Position numbers and translations under genes: made by a program | Part shown: positions 58,779 to 64,000 of the stretch, in pieces | How the letters are laid out: each line of letters opens with the position of its first letter | Numbering within the stretch: position 1 is the stretch's first letter | From: Haloferax namakaokahaiae | GTDB taxonomy: Archaea; Halobacteriota; Halobacteria; Halobacteriales; Haloferacaceae | Length of the DNA: 64,000 nt | Assembly (NCBI RefSeq): GCF_042663225.1 | Contig: NZ_JBHTAA010000005.1 | Location: 682,001 to 746,000 of the forward strand | Reading direction: 5' to 3' | Notes under the pieces: generated by a model | The model's input: the letters and a program-made list of their open reading frames with translations, nothing else | Databases searched by the model: none | What the model was told of the DNA's origin: nothing

Positions 58779-59297
58779 ATGCCAGAGATTTTCCGAGAGC
58801 GGATGGCCGCGGAGATGGACGACGGGTTCGTGATTTACATCAACGGGATGCGACTCAACAAGCTTCGCGCGCTCCCGCATTGGTTGCTAGCGAACTGGAG
58901 GGTAGCGAAGATGTTCAGAGAACTGGAAGCAGACCCGGACAGTGGATTCCTCGGCTACACACCGATATTCCTCGGACTCCGAAAAGGTGCCGCGATGCAG
59001 TACTGGCGGTCGCTCGAAGACCTCCAGCGGTTCGCAACTGACCCTGACGGCTCTCACGTGCCGGCGTGGCGGTGGTACAACGAGGAGGCCGACCCCGACG
59101 GTGGTCTCGGGTTTTGGGCCGAACTCTACGTTATCGACGGCGACTCGTTTGAGACGTTCTTCCGGAACGTTCCACCCATCGGAATCGGAAAGTTCGCCAC
59201 GATGGTTCCGATGCGCGAACACGAGCGCCGGCTCGGACTCTCTCCCGATGGGAGCGCACGCAGTGCGAACACGACCCAAGAACGTATCGAGAGTTAA
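58779..59297 (+). CDS. DUF4188 (monooxygenase-like) protein
   Basis: A 172-residue protein of the DUF4188 family, ferredoxin-like fold related to antibiotic-biosynthesis-type monooxygenases. Typical blocks are FVIYINGMRLNKLRALPHWLLA, GYTPIFLGLRKGAAMQYWRSLEDLQRFATDPDGSH, the conserved WRWYNEEADP and the later WAELYVIDGDSFETFFRNVPPIG. Cofactor and substrate are not known. A 139-base gap precedes it, so it has its own promoter; the AT-rich stretch GCTATCATATCTCTGAACAGTT (split here for reading) is a candidate. It converges with coxB. Confidence 0.82.
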   Translation: MPEIFRERMAAEMDDGFVIYINGMRLNKLRALPHWLLANWRVAKMFRELEADPDSGFLGYTPIFLGLRKGAAMQYWRSLEDLQRFATDPDGSHVPAWRWYNEEADPDGGLGFWAELYVIDGDSFETFFRNVPPIGIGKFATMVPMREHERRLGLSPDGSARSANTTQERIES

Positions 59298-59365
59298 GCG
59301 AAATTGCGTTCGACTAGAGCGCGTCCGCTCACGCGGAGTGAAAACGAAGGAGAAGCGAATACCGG

Positions 59366-60085
59366 TTATTCGCCGGAGTTCGACTGCTGCTGTTCGTCGA
59401 GCCAGGTCTGGTACTCGTCTTCGGAGACGACTTCGACGGTGAAGTACATCTGCGAGTGAGCGACGCCACAGAACTCAGTACAGTAGCCCTGGTAGGTGCC
59501 TTCCTCGTAGGCGACGGTCTTGATGGTGTTCGTCGTCGTCGGCATCGCGTCGGTCTTCAGCGCCAACTCGGGGACGTGGAAGCCGTGTATCACGTCCTGT
59601 GAGGTCACGTGAATCACCACCGGACGGTCCTTCGGGATGACGATTTGATCACCCGTCGTGAAGTTGCCGTTCTCGGGGTAGTACATGTTCCAGCCCCACT
59701 GGTAGGCTTCAGCCGTGATGACGACCGGGTCCTCGTCGGCCGAGATGGAGTCTGCTTGGTACGTGACGTTCTCGTTCGCCAGCACGCCGTAGGAGGCGAC
59801 GCCGACGAAGAGCAGGATAATCGCGGTTGCGATGGTCCACGTGATTTCGAGACGGCGGTTCTCCTTGGTCGGCAGCGCGCGCTCGGAGTTGCGGAACTTA
59901 TACACCGTGTAGAGCAGGATGACCTCTACGAGCAGCGTAATCGGGATTGCGATGTAGAGCAGCTTCCCGTTCAGCTGATTGATAAGTTCTGACGAGGCAG
60001 ACGTCTGCGCCGCGACGGGTGTCGCAAAGAGTGCGACCGCAACCGTCACGAGCAGGGACGCGAGCGCGAAACGCGTCTTTCTCAT
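59366..60085 (-). CDS. coxB: Cytochrome c oxidase subunit II (heme-copper terminal oxidase)
   Basis: A 239-residue copper subunit of a terminal oxidase. A signal peptide-like start (ALASLLVTVAVALFATPVAAQ) is followed by two membrane helices (IAIPITLLVEVILLYTVYKF and ITWTIATAIILLFVGVASYG) and an extracellular cupredoxin domain. The binuclear CuA motif is intact: GYCTEFCGVAHSQM with two Cys, His and Met, plus the upstream His in DVIHGFHVPEL. No coxA lies adjacent on this strand. It is divergent from ctaB across a 140-base promoter region, a common haloarchaeal arrangement. Confidence 0.94.
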   Translation of the reverse strand: MRKTRFALASLLVTVAVALFATPVAAQTSASSELINQLNGKLLYIAIPITLLVEVILLYTVYKFRNSERALPTKENRRLEITWTIATAIILLFVGVASYGVLANENVTYQADSISADEDPVVITAEAYQWGWNMYYPENGNFTTGDQIVIPKDRPVVIHVTSQDVIHGFHVPELALKTDAMPTTTNTIKTVAYEEGTYQGYCTEFCGVAHSQMYFTVEVVSEDEYQTWLDEQQQSNSGE

Positions 60086-60225
60086 GCTATTCGAGGCTTA
60101 GGAATAGCTGCATAAATGCATACCGACTCTCATGCCAGCCATTCGGTTTTCGAACCACTGGATGACGACCGGGGCGGCCCAGAAAGCGCGGGTCCTAAAT
60201 ACACCACGTCCCAATTCAGTCGTAG

Positions 60226-61644
60226 GTGACTTTCGTGGCCACGACGCGCGCTTCGAACACGTTCGACGGTTTACTCGCTGCGACGGCGATGGGGGTCTAC
60301 GTCCTCCTCCTCGTCGGTGCGACGACCGCACTCACGGACGCGACAGCGGCGTGTACAGCGTGGCCAATCTGCGGAGACGGCTTTACGCTCCCGACGACGT
60401 TCGACGGCTGGGTCGCCGTCGGCCACCGCATCGCCGCGGTGCTCGTCGGCCTGCTCGTCCTCGCAACGCTCGTCTCGGCGTGGCGAGCGGACACGTCCCG
60501 CCGGGTTCGCGCGACCGTGACGGCTTCTGCGGTGCTCTATCCCGCACAGGCCGGACTCGGTGCCATCGTCGCAACCGTCGGCGGCGGCGCGTCGCTCTCG
60601 ATGCTCCATCTCCTCCTCGGGATGGCCATCTTCGGCGGCTTCATCCTCGCGCTCGCGTGGACACTCGAATCGAAGACGGGAACCGCCGGCGACGTGCCCG
60701 TCGCGCCGGCCGGAGGGACAGACGAACTCGTCGAAGACTACGAACGCCCCGAGGTTCCGACCGAACCAATCGCACGGGCGAGAGCGACCCTGTGGGCCTA
60801 CTTCCGACTGATGAAGCCGCGGCTCATGTGGCTGCTCTGTCTCGTCGCGTCGGCGGGGATGGCACTCGCCGGAACGGTCTCGCCGGGACTTACGCCTCGC
60901 GTGTTGCTCCTCACCCTCGGCGGCGGCGTCCTCTCTATCGGCGCGTCGGGGACGTTCAACCACGTCCTCGAACGCGACGTGGACCGCAAGATGCAGCGGA
61001 CGAGCGACCGCCCGCTCGCGGTGGACCTCGTCCCCGTCCGCAACGCTATCGCCTTCGGCGTTCTTCTCACTTTCATCTCCGTGGCGATGTTCGCCTCGGT
61101 CAACTGGCTCGTCGGCGTCCTCGGCTTCGCCGCCATCGCGTTCTACAGCGTGGTCTACACGCTCATCCTCAAGCCGAATACGGTCCAGAACACGGTCATC
61201 GGCGGGGCCGCGGGCGCACTGCCCGCAGTCATCGGCTGGGTCGCGGTCACCGGCGAAATCGGACTTGGGGGACTTGTCCTCGCCGGTGTCATCTTCATGT
61301 GGACGCCCGCGCACTTCTACAATCTCGCGTTGGCCTACAAGGACGACTACGCCCGCGGCGGCTTCCCGATGATGCCCGTCGTGCGCGGCGAGACGGCGAC
61401 GCGAAAACACATCCTCTGGTGGCTCGGTGCGACGCTCCTCTCGGCGGCCGTCCTCGGCGTGATGGACGCCCTCGGCGCGGTGTACATCCTGACGAGCGTC
61501 GTCTTCGGCGGGCTGTTCCTCTACTTCGTCGTCAAACTCCACTACGACCAGGACGACACCGCCGCGTTCCGGTCGTTCCACGCCTCGAACGCGTACCTCG
61601 GCGCGTTGCTCCTCGCAATCGTCGTCGATACGCTCGTGTTCTAA
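60226..61644 (+). CDS. ctaB: Protoheme IX farnesyltransferase with N-terminal CtaA-like half (ctaA'-ctaB fusion)
   Basis: CtaB farnesylates heme b to heme o for terminal oxidases. The C-terminal about 300 residues are the UbiA-type prenyltransferase, with NHVLERDVDRKMQRTSDRPLA (motif NxxxDxxxD-like) and YKDDYARGGFPMMP (second Asp motif). The N-terminal about 165 residues add four spans with GHRIAAVLVGLLV and MLHLLLGMAIFG, each with a His typical of the heme-binding halves of heme A synthase (CtaA); they form only half of CtaA. Length is 472 residues against about 300 for CtaB alone. GTG 60226 is used because a TATA-like CCTAAATA is about 30 bases upstream; GTG 60235 is possible. Confidence 0.92.
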   Translation: MTFVATTRASNTFDGLLAATAMGVYVLLLVGATTALTDATAACTAWPICGDGFTLPTTFDGWVAVGHRIAAVLVGLLVLATLVSAWRADTSRRVRATVTASAVLYPAQAGLGAIVATVGGGASLSMLHLLLGMAIFGGFILALAWTLESKTGTAGDVPVAPAGGTDELVEDYERPEVPTEPIARARATLWAYFRLMKPRLMWLLCLVASAGMALAGTVSPGLTPRVLLLTLGGGVLSIGASGTFNHVLERDVDRKMQRTSDRPLAVDLVPVRNAIAFGVLLTFISVAMFASVNWLVGVLGFAAIAFYSVVYTLILKPNTVQNTVIGGAAGALPAVIGWVAVTGEIGLGGLVLAGVIFMWTPAHFYNLALAYKDDYARGGFPMMPVVRGETATRKHILWWLGATLLSAAVLGVMDALGAVYILTSVVFGGLFLYFVVKLHYDQDDTAAFRSFHASNAYLGALLLAIVVDTLVF

Positions 61645-61647
61645 CCC

Positions 61648-62301
61648 ATGGCCACCGCAACCTCGAATTTCCGCCCGTCGCGCTCGACGCTCCTCCACGG
61701 CGCGTTCGCGCTCAACACGACGCTCGCCCTCAGCTTCGTCTACGTACTCGTCACGGGTGCGAACATCGGTGCCATTCGCTACGCCATCTACGGCGTCATC
61801 TGGGTGGCCGTCGGCCTGTGGGTGCTCTTCGACGTGGACGTCCCGCCCACATCGACCAAGACGAAACGCCGTGCAGCACTCGTCGCAGTCGGTTACTTCG
61901 CGCTTCTCGCAGTCGCGGGCGGCATTCTCACCACCGCGATTCCGGGCGGTGACACCGGTCTTCGCGTCGCCTTCCTCCCACCGGGATGGGGACCGGCGCT
62001 CATCTACGCCGGGTCGTTCGTGAACGTGATTCTGATGCCCGCCCGCCTCGTCGGCTACGTCGCGCTCGCGTACCTCGTCTACGACACCGTCATCGAAGCT
62101 TCGGGTGCGGCCGTATCGGGAATCGTCGGGCTTCTCTCCTGCGTCTCCTGTTCGTGGCCCGTACTCGCCTCCATCGCCACGAGCGTCTTCGGGAGCGGAA
62201 CCGCGCTCGCGCTCACCGCAACGTCGCTCTCCTACGACCTCTCGACGCTCGTCTTCGTCGTCACCGTCGCCCTGCTCCGATGGCGACCCGGGTTCCGGTA
62301 G
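61648..62301 (+). CDS. Polytopic membrane protein with an intramembrane CxxC-type motif
   Basis: A 217-residue protein starting three bases after ctaB, so co-transcription is likely. About six membrane segments are visible. The segment GLLSCVSCSWPVLA contains two Cys three apart within a likely membrane helix, which may bind copper or form a disulfide. Other features are NTTLALSFVYVLVTGANIG and an acidic DVDVPPTSTKTKRR cytoplasmic loop. Its position next to ctaB and near coxB suggests a role in cytochrome oxidase copper or heme delivery, but this is inference. I know of no characterised member. Confidence 0.78.
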   Translation: MATATSNFRPSRSTLLHGAFALNTTLALSFVYVLVTGANIGAIRYAIYGVIWVAVGLWVLFDVDVPPTSTKTKRRAALVAVGYFALLAVAGGILTTAIPGGDTGLRVAFLPPGWGPALIYAGSFVNVILMPARLVGYVALAYLVYDTVIEASGAAVSGIVGLLSCVSCSWPVLASIATSVFGSGTALALTATSLSYDLSTLVFVVTVALLRWRPGFR

Positions 62302-62361
62302 TTCGCTCCAACACCCATCCCCTCCGCCTCGTTTTTATTCGTCCGTCGAGAAGAACGGCCA

Positions 62362-62598
62362 ATGACCGCCGTCGAAATCGAATACTGCGTCCCGTGTGGC
62401 TTTCTCGACCGCGCGGAGTCGGTCCAACATCACCTGCTGCAACAGTTCGGTCAGCAACTAGAGCGCGTCGCGCTCGTCACCGGCGACGACGGCGTCTTCA
62501 CCGTCTCGGTCGATGGCGAGCGCGTGTGGGACAAGACAGAAGACGAGTTCGACCCCGACCTGATTCTCCGGCGGGTCCGACCCCATCTTCGCCCGTGA
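62362..62598 (+). CDS. SelW/Rdx-like small redox protein
   Basis: A 78-residue protein of the Rdx (SelT/SelW/SelH) family. The thioredoxin-like CxxC, YCVPCGF, is at residues about 8-14, where selenoprotein W has CxxU or CxxC. The following helix (LDRAESVQHHLLQQFG) and the strand GVFTVSVDGERVWDK with the conserved aromatic/charged end are family-typical. Redox partners are unknown. ATG 62362 is the only start. Its TGA shares bases with the GTG start of the next gene (GTGA), so the pair is coupled. Confidence 0.88.
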   Translation: MTAVEIEYCVPCGFLDRAESVQHHLLQQFGQQLERVALVTGDDGVFTVSVDGERVWDKTEDEFDPDLILRRVRPHLRP

Positions 62599-62999
62599 AG
62601 TCACTCGAACACGCGGCTGTCGGTCTCGCCGTCGGCGCGGCCGCGGCGCTCGTGTTGACGCCTCCCGGCGGACTGGCCGCGCTCGTCGTTCTCGCCGTCC
62701 TCGTGAGCGTCTTCATCGACCTCGACCACTTCGTGCTCGCCCGCTTCGAGCGCGGTGACTGGTCCAATCTCAGACTCGCGGTGACGAATCCCCGCGTCGG
62801 CCTGCTCGAACAGGAGAAAGTGTTCGAAGGCTTCCCCCGAAACTTCGACCTGAAGCGACTGTTGAGTCACCAACTCATCGGTGGCGTCGCAGTCGCTGGA
62901 TTGGTGCTGGCGGGAAACGTCCTCCTCGCGGCGTTCGTCGGCGTCGTCGTCTACGCGCACATCGTGTGTGACCTGCTCAGGGATAGCGGGATTGCGTGA
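62595..62999 (+). CDS. Small membrane protein of the DUF457/YdjM-like putative metal hydrolase type
   Basis: A 134-residue protein starting with GTG in the GTGA overlap of the upstream gene. About four membrane spans are visible (AAVGLAVGAAAALVLT, LAALVVLAVLVSVFIDLDHF, HQLIGGVAVAGLVLAGNVLL and AFVGVVVYAHIVCDLL). The acidic/His pairs FIDLDHF and YAHIVCDL lie in or near membrane segments, as in YdjM-like inner-membrane proteins that are suspected metal-dependent hydrolases. The loop between the second and third spans is charged (ARFERGDWSNLRL). The assignment is tentative. Translational coupling to the Rdx protein suggests a shared function. Confidence 0.75.
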   Translation: MKSLEHAAVGLAVGAAAALVLTPPGGLAALVVLAVLVSVFIDLDHFVLARFERGDWSNLRLAVTNPRVGLLEQEKVFEGFPRNFDLKRLLSHQLIGGVAVAGLVLAGNVLLAAFVGVVVYAHIVCDLLRDSGIA

Positions 63000-63011
63000 A
63001 AAGAAGTCCCG

Positions 63012-64000
63012 TTAGTGACCCCAGACCGTGTCGTCTTCCTCGTAGCGGGCGTTCATGATGCGCTCCCACTGGTCGTCCGAAAGGTCCACGTCGGCCGCGC
63101 CGACGTTCTCGCGCATCTGTTCTTCGGTCCGCGCGCCGATGATTGGGACGACCGTCGCCTCGGGATAGTCCATCAGCCAGCGGAGCGAGACCTGCGCGGG
63201 ACTCGCGTCCACTTCGTCGGAGACGGCGCGAATCTCGTCGAGGACGTGCCACCCGCGTTCGGAGACGTAGAATCGCTCGAAGCGCTCGTCGAACGCCCCG
63301 CGCGCGCCGTCGGGGGCGACGTACTTCGTCGGGTCGTCCGGGTCGGCGCGTTCGTACTTGCCGGTCATAAAGCCGCCCGCGAGGGGCGAGTACGGACAGA
63401 CCGCGATGTCTTGGTCGCCGCACACGTCGAGGTACTCTTTCACGTCTTCGTAGTAGCCGGGGTGGAACAGCGGTTGGGTCACGTCGAAGCGGGCGTAGTC
63501 GTGCACGTCGGACTTCCAGAGCGCCTTCGTGAGTTGCCACGCCGCCATCGTCGAGGCACCGAGGTAGTTCACTTTACCGTCCTCGACGAGGCGGTTGAGC
63601 GTCTGAAGCGTCTCCTCGATTGGGGTGTTCTCGTCCCAGCGGTGGATGTAGTAGAGGTCGAGGTAGTCGGTGTCGAGACGGTCGAGCGTGCCCTCGATTT
63701 GGTTGCGGATGTGGGTCCGCGAGAGACCGCGTCCGTTCGGGTTCTCGTCGTCGAAGCCGAAGTAGACCTTCGAGGCGACGACGTAGTCCTCCCTGTCGCG
63801 CTCGGCGAGCCAATTTCCGATGTACTCCTCGGAGGTGCCGTTGGGGTCGCCGTAGACGTTGGCGGTGTCGATGAAGTTCCCGCCGAGTTCGGCGAACGTA
63901 TCGAGCAGGTCGTGGGCTTGCGATTCGTCCGTTTCGAGTACGTCGCCCGTCCGGCGGCCGAAGCGCCACGTCCCGAAGCAGAGTTCGGAGACGCGCGTCC
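63012..64000 (-). CDS. Aldo/keto reductase, 5' end outside the window
   Basis: The visible 329 residues (no start codon; the frame is open to the right edge) form most of an AKR of the tyrosine-catalytic superfamily. The visible N-terminal segment (TRVSELCFGTWRFGR) lies just after the start of the barrel. The tetrad is seen: Asp and Tyr in NFIDTANVYGD, Lys in VVASKVYFG and His in YYIHRWD. The late NADP-binding segment VVPIIGARTEEQMRENV is conserved. The sequence LVEDGKVNYLGAS is typical of the family; the GTG within it at 63572 is internal and should not be taken as the start. Substrate is unknown. Confidence 0.9.
   Translation of the reverse strand, partial: TRVSELCFGTWRFGRRTGDVLETDESQAHDLLDTFAELGGNFIDTANVYGDPNGTSEEYIGNWLAERDREDYVVASKVYFGFDDENPNGRGLSRTHIRNQIEGTLDRLDTDYLDLYYIHRWDENTPIEETLQTLNRLVEDGKVNYLGASTMAAWQLTKALWKSDVHDYARFDVTQPLFHPGYYEDVKEYLDVCGDQDIAVCPYSPLAGGFMTGKYERADPDDPTKYVAPDGARGAFDERFERFYVSERGWHVLDEIRAVSDEVDASPAQVSLRWLMDYPEATVVPIIGARTEEQMRENVGAADVDLSDDQWERIMNARYEEDDTVWGH

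Noticed and set aside
63012..63572. A short aldo/keto reductase starting at GTG 63572
   Set aside because: The frame stays open to the window edge and encodes the N-terminal half with catalytic Asp, Tyr, Lys and His, so the short form is an artefact.

Overview
The window comes from a halophilic archaeon, most likely of the Haloferax type. Proteins are strongly acidic (Asp/Glu-rich) and coding DNA is GC-rich. There is a TFIIB-type transcription factor, archaeal RNA polymerase subunit L, GatCA for tRNA-dependent amidation, an archaeal SRP RNA, twin-arginine lipoproteins, and many promoters whose TATA box sits about 25 bases before the start codon (leaderless transcripts). Base counts were judged by eye and no database was searched, so genus-level placement is inference.

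Layout. 1-7 kb holds a truncated unknown gene and two Trk potassium systems facing each other (trkA-trkH on +, trkA-trkH on -), with an Lrp-type and a winged-helix regulator between them. 7-9 kb is a tandem pair of paralogous lipoproteins. 9-18 kb is informational and metabolic: gatC-gatA, tfb, a Nudix protein, a PHP/asparagine-synthase-like pair, a CBS protein, purL and a quinone oxidoreductase. 18-22 kb is a tandem pair of GH13 alpha-glucosidases. 22-30 kb mixes a VOC protein, hisF, a Nudix protein, rpo11, two metallo-beta-lactamase proteins, an unusual DnaJ/Ser-Arg-rich/membrane protein and a uracil-DNA glycosylase. 30-34.5 kb is a pilus-type ATPase/membrane-platform pair (PilB/PilC). 34.5-39 kb carries a methyltransferase, a thioredoxin-reductase-like protein, tRNA-Gly(UCC) followed by degraded copies of its own 3' end, a 51-residue zinc protein, a Tat substrate, tatA and the SRP RNA gene on the minus strand. 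39.5-41 kb is a thiolase/DUF35 pair with odd active-site features. 42-48.4 kb is the full phosphate uptake operon pstSCAB-phoU. 48-57 kb holds an Old Yellow Enzyme homologue, a nitrilase, a HEAT-repeat protein, a secreted phospholipase D and a RecJ-like nuclease. 57-64 kb has a fructosamine-kinase homologue, a JAMM protease overlapping ribL, coxB/ctaB for the terminal oxidase, a SelW-like protein and a truncated aldo/keto reductase.

How the genes work together. Osmotic and ion balance (two Trk systems) and phosphate supply (pst-phoU) are complete modules. Heme A/cytochrome oxidase maturation (ctaB, coxB and a CxxC membrane protein) forms a divergent cluster. The Tat pathway is represented by TatA and at least four visible Tat substrates. 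Tight start/stop overlaps (TGATG, TAATG, ATGA, GTGA) mark translationally coupled pairs throughout. No CRISPR array, insertion sequence with transposase, or integrase gene was seen. The clearest mobile-DNA trace is the tRNA-Gly 3' repeat field at 36.5-37.0 kb.
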